A stretch of 64,000 bases of DNA from an uncultured Pseudodesulfovibrio sp. (lineage in GTDB: Bacteria; Desulfobacterota; Desulfovibrionia; Desulfovibrionales; Desulfovibrionaceae), in NCBI RefSeq assembly GCF_963664965.1, contig NZ_OY761823.1:1994001-2058000 (forward strand), given 5' to 3'. The position numbers and the translations under genes were made by a program. Below, one piece after another: positions 8,433 to 17,171 of this stretch (the stretch's first letter is position 1; each line of letters starts with the position of its first letter). The notes under the pieces are model-generated. The model worked only from the letters and a program-made list of their open reading frames with translations. It searched no databases and had not been told where the DNA came from.

Positions 8433-9362
8433 TTAGGCTTCGTTGGGTGCAGCTTCTTCAACAGCGTTCTTCTTGGCACCGCGGCTGGCCCAGACGATAC
8501 CGCCGATGATCAGTGCGCCGGAGATGAAGTGAACGGAAGTCATTTTTTCACCGAGGAAGACAAAGGCGAACAGACCGCCCCACAGAGGCAGGGAGTAGTA
8601 GATCATGCCACACAGCTGCGGGCCTGCCTTTTCAAGGCCGATGTTCCATGTCCACCAGGCGATGATGGAGGAACAGATGGCGGAGAAGGTGATGGAGAAG
8701 AGGACGATGCCGTTCATGTTGAAGACCATGGTGGGCAGGGTGGATTCCCAGATGACGCAGGGGATGAGCATGAGTACTGCGAACAGGGTCATGAGGTACA
8801 TGATGGTACCGCTGGACAGGCCTTCGGGAGTCTTTTTGAGGAGCAGGCTGTAGATGGCGAAACCGACGGCAGCGCCGAGCATCAGGATATCACCGGCAGC
8901 GAAGTGCATGCCCAGAATCTGATTGATGTCACCTTTACTGACGAGGTAGAAAGAGCCGAGCAGGGCGACGATACAGCCAGCCCATGTGTTGAAGGACTGC
9001 TTCTGACCCATTCCGGCGGCGATGATGACGATGAAGATCGGGGTGGTAACGGAAATGAGCGAAAGGTTGATGGCGGAAGTTGTCTGTGCCGCGAAGTAGC
9101 TGAGCGGAGAGTATGCGGCGATACCGAACAGGGCGGAAGCGATGATCTGCGGCAGGAAAGTCTTGGCGATAGGCCATTCCTTTTTCACTTTGGGCAGCAT
9201 GAAGGTGCTGAGGATAAGCAGAGCCATGCCCCAGCGGGTCGCACCGAGAGTCATGGGTGAAATTTCACCAACAGCCAGACGTGCGATAATGAATGCGCCC
9301 GCCCAGAGAACGGTGGCCAGCAGTGCATAGAGTGAACCGATTACAACTTGATTCTTGAACAT
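8433..9362 (-). CDS. EamA/DMT-family membrane transporter
   Basis: The 309-residue protein has ten predicted membrane segments made of two EamA repeats. The first starts LYALLATVLWAGAFIIARLAVGEISP; the second contains WNIGLEKAGPQLCGMIYYSLPLWGGLFAFVFLGEKM, the usual repeat-end signature. Such proteins mostly export amino acids, nucleosides or other small metabolites; the substrate here is unknown. A sigma-54 promoter (9591-9606) and three palindromic activator sites lie upstream, and the adjacent upstream gene is a sigma-54 activator, so expression is probably switched on by a small-molecule or redox signal sensed by that regulator. Confidence 0.9.
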   Translation of the reverse strand: MFKNQVVIGSLYALLATVLWAGAFIIARLAVGEISPMTLGATRWGMALLILSTFMLPKVKKEWPIAKTFLPQIIASALFGIAAYSPLSYFAAQTTSAINLSLISVTTPIFIVIIAAGMGQKQSFNTWAGCIVALLGSFYLVSKGDINQILGMHFAAGDILMLGAAVGFAIYSLLLKKTPEGLSSGTIMYLMTLFAVLMLIPCVIWESTLPTMVFNMNGIVLFSITFSAICSSIIAWWTWNIGLEKAGPQLCGMIYYSLPLWGGLFAFVFLGEKMTSVHFISGALIIGGIVWASRGAKKNAVEEAAPNEA

Positions 9363-9590
9363 TTTTTACTCCTCGAAACGGTGATTGTTCATCCTGCATT
9401 CCTGTTTGTTTCAACGCATGTTTTTATATGTGGCATGCCCCCATGCCAAAGATGCAATGTAGTTCGTGTGCGTTGCAGGAATTGACGAATGTAAAATTTC
9501 CTTCCCTCTGTAGATGTGTGCTTTATTTCCTCCTTGCACAGTATGAATTGTCTTATGCCTTTTTGTGATGCTTTTTGTGAAATGTATAAA

Positions 9591-9606
9591 AGCAATCGAT
9601 ATGCCA
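9591..9606 (-). promoter_or_regulatory. Sigma-54 (-24/-12) promoter for the EamA transporter
   Basis: On the minus strand the sequence reads TGGCATATCGATTGCT, matching the consensus TGGCAC-N5-TTGCW with the invariant GG and GC ten bases apart. It points toward the transporter start 229 nt downstream. A second TGGCAT near 9452 lies inside a palindrome and has the wrong GG-GC spacing. Confidence 0.75.
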
Positions 9607-9701
9607 AAGATTCAACAGAAGCCTTTGGATAAAAATGCTTTTATTTCAAGTGGTTGAAAGCGCGATTGATTGATTGTTCGATCAATCTGAAGGCGTGAAG
9701 C

Positions 9702-9795
9702 GAGTCATTTTCGACTCAAGTTCGGCAAAAAAAGGCTAGATGGCGCGGGAAAAAGGTCGTGAGTCTGGCGCGACTCGTCGAGTCGTTTATGACTC
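9702..9795. promoter_or_regulatory. Three perfect GAGTC-N6-GACTC palindromes, likely activator (UAS) sites
   Basis: Identical half-sites with six-base spacers occur at 9702-9717, 9761-9776 and 9780-9795. They lie about 100-190 bp upstream of the sigma-54 promoter, the usual enhancer distance. The six-base spacer matches the TGTAAA-N6-TTTACA layout of TyrR boxes, and the neighbouring regulator ends in a TyrR-like helix-turn-helix. The last site overlaps the 3' end of the regulator gene. Confidence 0.7.
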
Positions 9796-11150
9796 GGTTT
9801 CAGATGTGTATTTTCGAATGAGGCGAGTGGCCCGGGATTGGCTGATTCCGAGGGCGAGGGCGACTTTGCGGGAGCTGCCGTGTGTGGCCTTTGCTTCCAG
9901 TATCAATTTGCGTTCTACTGCGGCGAGTGTTGCATCAAGTGAACCGTGCGAAATGCCATCGCTGATAGCCGGGGTGTTCTCATACAGTGTGGTTGGAAGG
10001 TCATCGACCGTGATGATTTCATTTTCCGTTGTGACTATGAGCCGTTCGACAAGATGGGCAAGTTCACGAATGTTACCCGGCCAGGAATGTTGACAGAGCA
10101 GTGATTGAGCTTCTGGAGAAAGTTGCTTTGCGGCGTGGTGTTTCTTTCCGTAATGATTGAGAAAATGAAATAGAAGGGGGATGATGTCGTTCCGCCGTTG
10201 CCGGAGTGGCGGGATGGTGATGTCAAACACGTTGAGCCGGAAGAAAAGGTCCTGTCGAAACGCGCCGGTACTGGCCATGCGTTCAAGGTTTCTGTTGGAT
10301 GCTGCCAGAATGCGTACGTTCGCTTTTACCGGTGTCGAGCTGCCGACCGGGCGGTATTCCATTTCCTGTACTGCATGCAGCAGTTTGGCCTGCATGGGAA
10401 GGGGGAGTTCCGAAATCTCGTCAAGGAACAGGGTCCCGCCTTCGGCCTTGGCAAAGAGACCTCCGCGGGCTGTGGTCGCACCTGAGAATGCACCTTTTAC
10501 ATGTCCGAAGAGTTCGGATTCGAACAACTGTTCCGGAATGGCCGCGCAGTTGACGACCACGAACGGAGTTTCGCTGCGTCCACTGTTCGCATGGATGAAT
10601 TTTGCAAGCAGGCTTTTTCCGCAACCGGATTCGCCGAGCAGCAGGCAGGGGGCGCTCAGTCCGGCGACCTTTCGGGCAGCCTGTATGACGTTGTCCATTG
10701 CGTTGCTGTGATAAATGAGGTTTTCCGGACGTGGATCGGTGAGCAGTTCCTGCTTGGAGTCCAGCTCATCAAGCGTCGGTATTTGTCCCTTATGGAAATT
10801 GTCGCGGATGCTTAGGATGACGTATTCCACCTCTCCTTCCGCATCCAGAATGGGGACGGCGATGGTCAGGACGTCAATGCCGAGAAATGTTTTCTGTTCC
10901 TGTTTAATCGGTCGTTTGTGCTCGTACACCGCGGGGAGGGCGGGACGGTTCCATCCGGCGTGTTTTCGAACAATTTCCAGAACGGCAGGCCGACCATTTC
11001 TTCCTGCGTAAAGCCGTAATGGCGCTTGCATGCCTTGTTCACGTACAACATGCGATAGTTGTTGTCGTAGATGATGACTTCATCGTGGAGATTGTCGATG
11101 AGTCTGGCAAAGGTCTCGAAATCAAGTCCGAAATGTTCAGTTTTGGTCAT
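9787..11150 (-). pseudogene. Sigma-54-dependent activator (PAS, AAA+, TyrR-like HTH) split by a frameshift
   Basis: The 5' part (from the ATG at 11150) encodes a PAS domain (LIDNLHDEVIIYDNNYRMLYVNKACKRHYGFTQEEMVG). The 3' part, in another frame, encodes the rest of the sensor region, an AAA+ domain with Walker A GESGCGKS, a GAFSGA loop (the sigma-54 contact, normally GAFTGA) and Walker B TLFLDE, then a C-terminal HTH (SSRKVALALGISQSRATRLIRKY) closest to TyrR. The switch maps near 10950: inserting one base there would join ENTPDG to NRPALPAVYEHKRP in one frame. It is either a disrupted gene or a missing base in the assembly. It presumably controls the EamA gene downstream. Confidence 0.8.
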
Positions 11151-11168
11151 GTGCAAGTTGTGCTGCGG

Positions 11169-11182
11169 GCGTTTGCAAACGC
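11169..11182. promoter_or_regulatory. 14-bp perfect palindrome upstream of the sigma-54 activator
   Basis: GCGTTTGCAAACGC lies 19-32 nt upstream of the regulator's ATG. The position and symmetry suit an operator for the regulator gene, but the binding protein is unknown. Confidence 0.35.
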
Positions 11183-11294
11183 ATGGCTGTTATTTGATTC
11201 GTTCCCCGGAGCGGGCGGGAATTGTATACCAAAAACGGGGTGAAAAGGCTATGCAGGTTTTTGATGGATGGCAGGCTCTGCGTCTGTTGCTTCG

Positions 11295-12479
11295 TCAGGC
11301 GAGTGAAAGAAGGACTTCGTTCAGTCGGTGTGCATCAATGAAGGGGCTGCTTGTCGGGGTAACCAGTTTCGTGTCGATGATCTCTACCCCACGGCCTTTG
11401 AGGCCCGGAAGGTCTATTCCGTTTGGGTAATCGGCATTTCGCGAATCAATGAGAACCAGTTCAAGGCCAGCTATTTCATTGGGAGCGCCACTGCGTACCA
11501 AGTGTTTTTGCAGAGTGCCCACCTGATCGGCAACGCTCATTCCGATTGTTTCCGGGTCCGCGGTCGTATTGGGGACAAAGAGTTTGGGGCAGGTGTTTTC
11601 CGCGATGGTTCTGCCTGTTCCCTGCGGTATCAGGTTGGCGATCACACTGGAATAGAAGCTGCCGATCGGGTAGCAGATCAGGCTCGCTTCGGCGATACAG
11701 TTTCGGGTCTTGGGGCTGATGGGCGTCTGTACCGGCTTGTCGCTGTCGAGCGAATCTGTCAGCCAGATATCCGTAATGGCTGATGCGAGCGGAGCGACTT
11801 CTTTTGCCGTGATGTTGTGTTGTCCTACGACAATGTTGCCGTTTTGGAGATGGACAGCCAGATGCAGATTCTTGTTGATGGTCGCACGGACGCGGCCATG
11901 TACGTGAGCAAGACGTGAAAATATGTCGATTACCGGATCAAGCTGGCGTCGGTTGGTGAGGTATCCGGCAGTGAGAACAAGATTGCCTATGCTTGCCCCT
12001 TTGAGATTGAAGTCCGGGGGCATGAGTTTGATGAAATTCTTGAAGTGGTTGCAGATAACCCGGCGCATGGGGGCGGGAATGTCGCGCACCAACGGGTTGT
12101 TGGCTTGCGCCATGTCCTTCAATTCTTTTTGCAATTCATCCTGTTGTGCTGTTTTTGAGAGGCGATATGTAAAAAGTTCGAATATTTCAGGGTTGCCTTT
12201 GACGGACTGGTCGGCCAGCGCCATGAGACGGTTACGGATGTCGCCTACGGCGGGCATGCCAAATGCTTCACGCAGCACTGCGGAACTCCCGCCGGAGTCA
12301 AACGGCGTGATCAGGTGAATTGAGTTGTGCGTATACCGGATAAGCTCTCGCGAAGCTTCCCGCAGGGCCGTGCCTCCGCTGAAAAACAGAATGTGCGGAC
12401 CACGCTCCGGAGTCTGTTTGCAGAGTGCCAGCTTGCGCTGGTCCGGTATCCTTATTGTGCGTGTAGAACAGGAGGGCAT
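11295..12479 (-). CDS. CofD-like protein of the GAK system
   Basis: The 394-residue protein has the CofD/YvcK-type opening ILFFSGGTALREASRELIRYTHNSIHLITPFDSGGSSAVLREAFGMPAVGDIRNRL and later GASIGNLVLTAGYLTN, EVAPLASAI and LICYPIGSFYSSVIANL. CofD transfers a 2-phospholactyl group in F420 synthesis; this longer, divergent form matches the CofD-related member of the GAK system described by profile in Desulfovibrio-type genomes, whose function is unknown. The assignment is supported by the XXXCH protein just upstream (12 nt gap, same strand). F420 synthesis is not implied. Other GAK members (ATP-grasp, HprK-related kinases, amphi-Trp protein) are not in this window. Confidence 0.75.
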   Translation of the reverse strand: MPSCSTRTIRIPDQRKLALCKQTPERGPHILFFSGGTALREASRELIRYTHNSIHLITPFDSGGSSAVLREAFGMPAVGDIRNRLMALADQSVKGNPEIFELFTYRLSKTAQQDELQKELKDMAQANNPLVRDIPAPMRRVICNHFKNFIKLMPPDFNLKGASIGNLVLTAGYLTNRRQLDPVIDIFSRLAHVHGRVRATINKNLHLAVHLQNGNIVVGQHNITAKEVAPLASAITDIWLTDSLDSDKPVQTPISPKTRNCIAEASLICYPIGSFYSSVIANLIPQGTGRTIAENTCPKLFVPNTTADPETIGMSVADQVGTLQKHLVRSGAPNEIAGLELVLIDSRNADYPNGIDLPGLKGRGVEIIDTKLVTPTSSPFIDAHRLNEVLLSLA

Positions 12480-12490
12480 GTGGGTGGCCT

Positions 12491-13027
12491 TTAGTCGTAC
12501 TTGGCGTGACAGTGCCCTTTCTGAAAGGCGATCTGGTCAATTGTTTCGTTCAGTCGGGCAAGGTCGCCGGATTTGTACGCTTCGGCAAATTCCGCGCATG
12601 CATCAGTGTATGCCTCGTAGTAATCGTCTCCATACCCCGGATACGATACCATCAATACGGAATCCGCCAGAAAGGAATCGACAGCGTCCTTGGGGGGGAT
12701 CTGGTCGTTGTGAATCATTTTGAAAATCATTCTGAAGCTTGATTTCATCCGTTTTTTCAGGTCTTTGTATTCCGGCTTTACCAATGGGGCGGCGGGCTGG
12801 TCCTGTGCAATATCAAATGTAGGCTCGCATGTCGCTTTTGATTTGAACTTGACCCTGAGAGATATTTTGCCGAACTCGTCCTTGATTTTTATGCGTATCT
12901 TTTTGAAATCATTGGCACATGCAAAGTCGCCTTCTCCTCCCTTTTCAAGGGCGTCTGCCAACTCACGGAAGAAAGTCGGCAGTTCGGAAGGGGCGATGTA
13001 TTTGTCCAGCCTTGATTCTTTTTTCAT
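12491..13027 (-). CDS. GAK-system XXXCH-domain protein
   Basis: The 178-residue soluble protein has a basic middle region (KKIRIKIKDEFGKISLRVKFKSK) and ends KGHCHAKYD, the Cys-His tail for which the XXXCH family is named. An N-terminal segment (YIAPSELPTFFRELADALEKG) resembles the amphipathic region shared by GAK companions. It lies immediately upstream of the CofD-like gene and is probably co-transcribed. The terminal CH motif suggests a modified or metal-binding tail acted on by the GAK enzymes, but that is inference. Confidence 0.7.
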   Translation of the reverse strand: MKKESRLDKYIAPSELPTFFRELADALEKGGEGDFACANDFKKIRIKIKDEFGKISLRVKFKSKATCEPTFDIAQDQPAAPLVKPEYKDLKKRMKSSFRMIFKMIHNDQIPPKDAVDSFLADSVLMVSYPGYGDDYYEAYTDACAEFAEAYKSGDLARLNETIDQIAFQKGHCHAKYD

Positions 13028-13279
13028 ACGCAGATTCTCCTGTTGGATATTTATCTGATAGTAAACCTGAAATCAGCGAATTCTACAATTGGAGGTTGTT
13101 GGGGGAAACCTGGCAGGCCTCCACATTGTCTGTCAGAGGTTGTGGCAGCTATCCTGCTTGATTTCAAATGGTTTATTTGTGTAATAATACATGCAGGAAC
13201 AGGAAAAGGGTATTATCTTTGCAAAAGTATTTCAGCGGGCGTGTCTGGCGTCAATCTATTGAACCTCAATGGCGGTAAT

Positions 13280-14284
13280 ATGCTGGATTTTCAGGCACCA
13301 CATGATTTCTTGGCGCAACTTGATTATCTGCGCGACGTACAGCGGAACTTCGGCGGTGTGTCCGGACGGCTGGACATGTTCACGGTCTTTACGAAGATTC
13401 TGACTGTGGTTGTGCCGTTGGTCGCTGTCGTGGCTGCCTGGTATTATCGGCATATATTCCTTTTCGGTGCCCTCAGGTTTGTTGCTCGCCTTTTTTCGCG
13501 CCGCAGTCGGCGTATCGTGGAAAACTATCTTGTTTCCAAGGGCGTGATGCTGGATATATATCTGTATAATGGTGGCGTTGGCCGCAAGCTGTGCAATGCC
13601 CGTATTTCAAGCGTTGTGGGCGGGAGGATGAAACTCAGCCTTATCAACGTTTCTCCCACCGGTTTGAAACTCAAGAATCAGCGGGTTATTTGTTTCTGCA
13701 AGCCTTTTGCCTATTCCGGCCGTAAAATCAATGCGTTTGTTTCTTTGGTCGGGCAAGTGACGAAACGTGGCAGCGTCATCAAGGAGATGGCGTTGCTTAC
13801 CCCGGTCCGGTATCGTTTTGTTATTCGCCGAAAACATGTCCGAAGGGCCGTTTCCAGAGAAGGCGCTGTGCGCGTCAAGGCATGGGATGGTCGTCGACGC
13901 AAGACATTCTGGATGGGGAAACCCGATTTGCAGACAGTGAACAATCCGGCTCGTTACGGTGACAAGACGCGACTCAGTGTGGAAAACATATCAGCCGGTG
14001 GAATGCGGATGTTCATCTTGCATCCCAAAGGGCAGATGCCTCCGCTGTCAGCGGGAAATCAATTGGTTCTGCGAGTCAGCCTTTGGAATCCAAAGACCAA
14101 AAAATATACCTATTTCAATGTGATTGGAACCATTCGCAGCCGCTTCAAGGGAAAGGGGGGCGCTATCGGTCTGGGAATCCAGTTTACAGCTCAAGGCGAC
14201 AAGGTCGGCAGTGGCTATGTCTGGAAGACGTTGCATGGGGAAATGAAAGCTCTTGCACAATTCCTTGAAAACAATGAGAGCTAG
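13280..14284 (+). CDS. Membrane-anchored PilZ-domain protein
   Basis: Starting at the ATG at 13280 (preceded by GGCGG) gives 334 residues; a longer frame from 13043 has no sensible start. Residues about 36-62 form one membrane segment (FTKILTVVVPLVAVVAAWYYRHIFLFG) followed by a basic stretch. The C-terminal half has an RxxxR-type segment (RRKHVRRAVSREG) and NISAGGMRMF, matching the (D/N)xSxxG c-di-GMP-binding motif of PilZ domains. It is probably a c-di-GMP-responsive effector at the inner membrane. It is divergent from the GAK pair and convergent with fur. Confidence 0.72.
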   Translation: MLDFQAPHDFLAQLDYLRDVQRNFGGVSGRLDMFTVFTKILTVVVPLVAVVAAWYYRHIFLFGALRFVARLFSRRSRRIVENYLVSKGVMLDIYLYNGGVGRKLCNARISSVVGGRMKLSLINVSPTGLKLKNQRVICFCKPFAYSGRKINAFVSLVGQVTKRGSVIKEMALLTPVRYRFVIRRKHVRRAVSREGAVRVKAWDGRRRKTFWMGKPDLQTVNNPARYGDKTRLSVENISAGGMRMFILHPKGQMPPLSAGNQLVLRVSLWNPKTKKYTYFNVIGTIRSRFKGKGGAIGLGIQFTAQGDKVGSGYVWKTLHGEMKALAQFLENNES

Positions 14285-14326
14285 CGAGAGCTTTTCAGAT
14301 TAACCGTTTTTTTCTTACGGGGCGTA

Positions 14327-14761
14327 TCAGCTTTTTTTCTGGCATTTTGGGCAGATGCCATACAGATACATTTTGTGTCGCAGCAGCTTGAAACCATGTG
14401 CTTTGGCCAGTTCCTCCTGGCGCAGTTCAATTGTTTCATCAAGAATTTCAAGGTTGGCACCGCATTTCTCACAGATGAGATGGTCGTGATGCTCTTTGCC
14501 GTAGCAGGCTTCGTAGCGTGTGACGCCGTCGGCAAAATCAAGCGGTTCTACCAGACCTGCCTCATTGAGAAGCTTCAACGTCCGGTAAATGGTTGCCTGA
14601 CCGATGGATTTGTCGATTTTCTTCACCTTGGCATACAGCTCTTCCGATGAGAGGTGGCCTCCCTTCTTCAGAATGGTGTCGAGGACGGTCTGTCTTTGGG
14701 GCGTCATTTTCAGATTTTTGTCGGCCAGATATTCAGCAAAGACTTCCTGCGGTGTTTTCAT
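14327..14761 (-). CDS. fur: Fur-family metal-dependent repressor
   Basis: The 144-residue protein has the N-terminal winged helix (MTPQRQTVLDTILKKGGHLSSEELYAKVKKID...GQATIYRTLKLLNEAGLV) and the metal-binding HHDHLICEKCG motif, with a second CPKC pair at the C terminus that forms the structural zinc site. The ATG at 14761 is preferred over an in-frame TTG four codons upstream. Fur represses iron uptake genes with Fe2+; a PerR-type peroxide sensor is a possible alternative, as residues that separate the two cannot be settled by eye. It lies convergent to the PilZ gene. Confidence 0.88.
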   Translation of the reverse strand: MKTPQEVFAEYLADKNLKMTPQRQTVLDTILKKGGHLSSEELYAKVKKIDKSIGQATIYRTLKLLNEAGLVEPLDFADGVTRYEACYGKEHHDHLICEKCGANLEILDETIELRQEELAKAHGFKLLRHKMYLYGICPKCQKKS

Positions 14762-15090
14762 AACTATATCCAATCGGTTTTGTTTATGATGAGCAATTGT
14801 ATTTTACCCATACGGGAAGCAAAAAACAGTGTCAAACGTCCGGCTGACATTTTGTTATAATTCCCCGTTGGTTGAGTCCGAAATGTGAGAGAATGTCCAG
14901 TCCGTTGAGCCTGAGTACTTACTGATTTCAAATTAGTTCAGTGATTCGACTGGATAAACCGTAGAGTGCTCTTTTGCGAGTTCTTGCGGGAGTATTATAA
15001 TATTTGATTTGCTTGGCGATTCTCATTGTTCTGCATGGGCAATATTTATAGCCTGAATGAAACTGGAGTTTTCTCCCACAGGGGACGACA
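14762..15090. other. AT-rich intergenic region between divergent fur and the TPR gene
   Basis: No gene is seen. The region must hold the divergent promoters for fur and the receiver-TPR gene. A good ribosome site (AGGGGACGACA) precedes the ATG at 15091. I recognise no certain Fur box. Confidence 0.5.
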
Positions 15091-16536
15091 ATGAGAAGTC
15101 GAAGAAGTACCAAGGACCTTTACGTGGTCAAATCCGAGGCTGACAAACTCAGGAAGTTGGAGCCGAAGAAGCAGAAAGAGACCCGTGGAGTGTATGTCCT
15201 GAGGACAAACGAAGAAGTCATCAATAAATTTGCTGACATCATATATGATTTTGTCGATGAGGGAGGATTCTTTCTCCTGCTTGGTAGCGACAAGGTTTTT
15301 TATCAGACTTTGCGTCGCAGTCTGGTTTTCGAATTGGGAGTCGCAACGGATTTCATTCAGGTCGAGCATGAGCCGCAAAAGGGCGTCGGGCGGTTGCAGA
15401 AAATCATCGCTGAAGACCTTGCTCCCTTTGTTTTTCTGGAGCATAGGACTGAAGGTGTGACCAACCTCCAGGTTTTGTCTGGCATCAAGCAGGTTTATCC
15501 CGATGTTCCCGTCATTTTGACCACACGGGCGCTCGATAAGGAGCACCTTCTTCAATTCTATGAGGAGGGAGCTGATTACGTTCTTGATAAGAGTGCCAGT
15601 GTTAACGAGATTATCCGCAAGATCGTTCATTTGCTGAAGCCTCAGACTGAGATAGACGAGCTTGTCAACGTCGGACACAGGCTGAATGAGGACAATCGGT
15701 TTGAGGATGCCATCCGTCTTGCGAATACCATTTTGACCAAGCGGCCCAAGAGTCCTCGAGCACATCTCATTATGGGAGATGCGTTCAAGGGACTTGCAAA
15801 GAGAAAGCAGGCCTTGGCTGAATACCAATTGGCCGAGCAGAACTCGAATATGTTCATTGAACCATTGAAGAAGATATTCATCCTGCATGCCGAGGATGGG
15901 AACAAGGACGGCATGCTCGATTATCTGGTCAAGCTTGATGATATGTCGCCCTTGAATTTCAATCGCAAGGTCAAGATTGCTGATCTCAATTATGATATGG
16001 GAAAGGTCGAGGATGCAGAAGCGTATTATGATAATGCCATTAAATCCGCAGCCTCCGAGGCTCAGACCATAGTCGGTGAGATGAGTCTGGATATTGCCGA
16101 AAAGTTGACCAAAACCAATCCGGAACTGGCGGCCAAGTATTTCAGGAAGAGTCTTGATCTTGTTCGGGACTCAACGGACATGTCCTGCATGAACATGTTC
16201 AACCGGCTTGGTATTTCCTTGCGAAAGGCCGGACTCTGGGCGGAGGCGGTCGAGGCGTATGTTGCCGCTGAAAAGCTTTCTCCCGGAGATGAAAACATTC
16301 AGTACAATCTGGGCCTCGCCTATTATGATGGCAAGGATTACGTTTCGGCACGCAAGCGCCTTCTGATGGGACTCAAGATCAATCCCAGAATGTTCCATAA
16401 GAATGCTGAGGTCGCATACAATATGGGGCTTATATTTCTGGAGTCGGGTGACAAGCCGAAGGCTGAGAAGTTGATACGACATTGTCTTGAGATTGATCCT
16501 GGACACGAGGGTGCACGAAGTTTGGGTCTTGTCTAG
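15091..16536 (+). CDS. Response-regulator-like receiver domain fused to TPR repeats
   Basis: The 481-residue soluble protein has an N-terminal receiver-like fold (about residues 55-190). It contains VPVILTTRALDKEHLLQFYEEGADYVLDKSASVNEIIRKIVHLL, matching the last strands of a CheY domain, but the expected phosphoacceptor aspartate is not obvious (FVFLEH at that strand). The rest is at least five TPR-like repeats (for example AVEAYVAAEKLSPGDENIQYNLGLAYYDGKDY). It is likely a scaffold in a signalling or surface-motility pathway. The downstream PilZ gene starts 13 nt after its stop, so the two are co-transcribed and may act together in c-di-GMP signalling. Confidence 0.75.
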   Translation: MRSRRSTKDLYVVKSEADKLRKLEPKKQKETRGVYVLRTNEEVINKFADIIYDFVDEGGFFLLLGSDKVFYQTLRRSLVFELGVATDFIQVEHEPQKGVGRLQKIIAEDLAPFVFLEHRTEGVTNLQVLSGIKQVYPDVPVILTTRALDKEHLLQFYEEGADYVLDKSASVNEIIRKIVHLLKPQTEIDELVNVGHRLNEDNRFEDAIRLANTILTKRPKSPRAHLIMGDAFKGLAKRKQALAEYQLAEQNSNMFIEPLKKIFILHAEDGNKDGMLDYLVKLDDMSPLNFNRKVKIADLNYDMGKVEDAEAYYDNAIKSAASEAQTIVGEMSLDIAEKLTKTNPELAAKYFRKSLDLVRDSTDMSCMNMFNRLGISLRKAGLWAEAVEAYVAAEKLSPGDENIQYNLGLAYYDGKDYVSARKRLLMGLKINPRMFHKNAEVAYNMGLIFLESGDKPKAEKLIRHCLEIDPGHEGARSLGLV

Positions 16537-16549
16537 CCGGGAGATGGAA

Positions 16550-16891
16550 ATGGATCGTAGAAAATACGCGCGCAAGAGTCTCAGGGACGCGCTTGCCTGT
16601 ATGTGCCGTATAGGGGATGAAGAACCGTTACACGGATTCATCCGTAATGTCGGAATAATGGGTGTCATGGTGGAAATCCCTGATCTGGAAGACGGACTGA
16701 TATTCGAGTGCGGGCAGCCTATCGGGCTGGAGCGGGTCTGCCAGGAAAATGGTTGTCTTATACCTGACCAGAGCGGAACGGTGACCTGGCTGTATAGAGA
16801 ATATGTCGGGGTTGCTTTTGCTTCCTCCATTCGGGACTCCGAAGAGGAGCTGTCCCAATGGCTCGAAGACCATGGGCAGCTCTGCGATTAA
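16550..16891 (+). CDS. Small PilZ-domain protein
   Basis: The 113-residue protein from the ATG at 16550 (GGGAG 5-9 nt upstream) starts MDRRKYARKSLRDAL, giving an RxxxR-like arginine motif, followed by FIRNVGIMGVMVEIP in the position of the (D/N)xSxxG motif; the serine is replaced by glycine. It is a stand-alone PilZ domain, probably binding c-di-GMP or acting as a degenerate PilZ. It lies 13 nt after the receiver-TPR gene and just before tRNA-Ser. Confidence 0.7.
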   Translation: MDRRKYARKSLRDALACMCRIGDEEPLHGFIRNVGIMGVMVEIPDLEDGLIFECGQPIGLERVCQENGCLIPDQSGTVTWLYREYVGVAFASSIRDSEEELSQWLEDHGQLCD

Positions 16892-16973
16892 CTCCCCGAA
16901 TTCGTTTTTCGTTCTTGACATCGCGGTGTTGTGTTTCTACAACCAGTTTCCTCAACCGGCACAGTCCGGCAAC

Positions 16974-17065
16974 GGAGAGGTGGCAGAGCTCGGTTTAATG
17001 CGCTGGTCTTGAAAACCAGAGGCGGGGCAACTCGTCCGGGGGTTCGAATCCCTCCCTCTCCGCCA
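16974..17065 (+). tRNA. tRNA-Ser (anticodon UGA)
   Basis: The acceptor arms GGAGAGG (16974-16980) and CCTCTCC (17055-17061) pair perfectly. The anticodon stem CTGGT/ACCAG encloses the loop CTTGAAA with anticodon TGA. A long variable arm typical of class II tRNAs is present, the T arm reads GGTTCGAATCC, and CCA is encoded. The 3' end is the integration site of the genomic island. Confidence 0.96.
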
Positions 17066-17128
17066 TAGATCATAATCACTTCATGTCAGAAAGTGTCATA
17101 AGCCCTCGAAATGAGGGCTTTTTTGTTG
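17051..17128. repeat. attL direct repeat (tRNA 3' end plus terminator)
   Basis: The 78-bp repeat matches 37429-37506 with six mismatches, all within 17070-17090. The first 19 bp (tRNA 3' end and CCATAGA) and the last 38 bp (hairpin terminator) are identical. The crossover core is most likely in the first 19 bp. Confidence 0.9.
17100..17124 (+). terminator. Rho-independent terminator of tRNA-Ser
   Basis: AAGCCCTC-GAAAT-GAGGGCTT is followed by a run of T. An identical copy lies at 37478-37502 in the right repeat. Confidence 0.85.
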
Positions 17129-17171
17129 TCTTTAGCGTGTCTTGAGATGTCATGTTGTGTCATGGCGTGGC

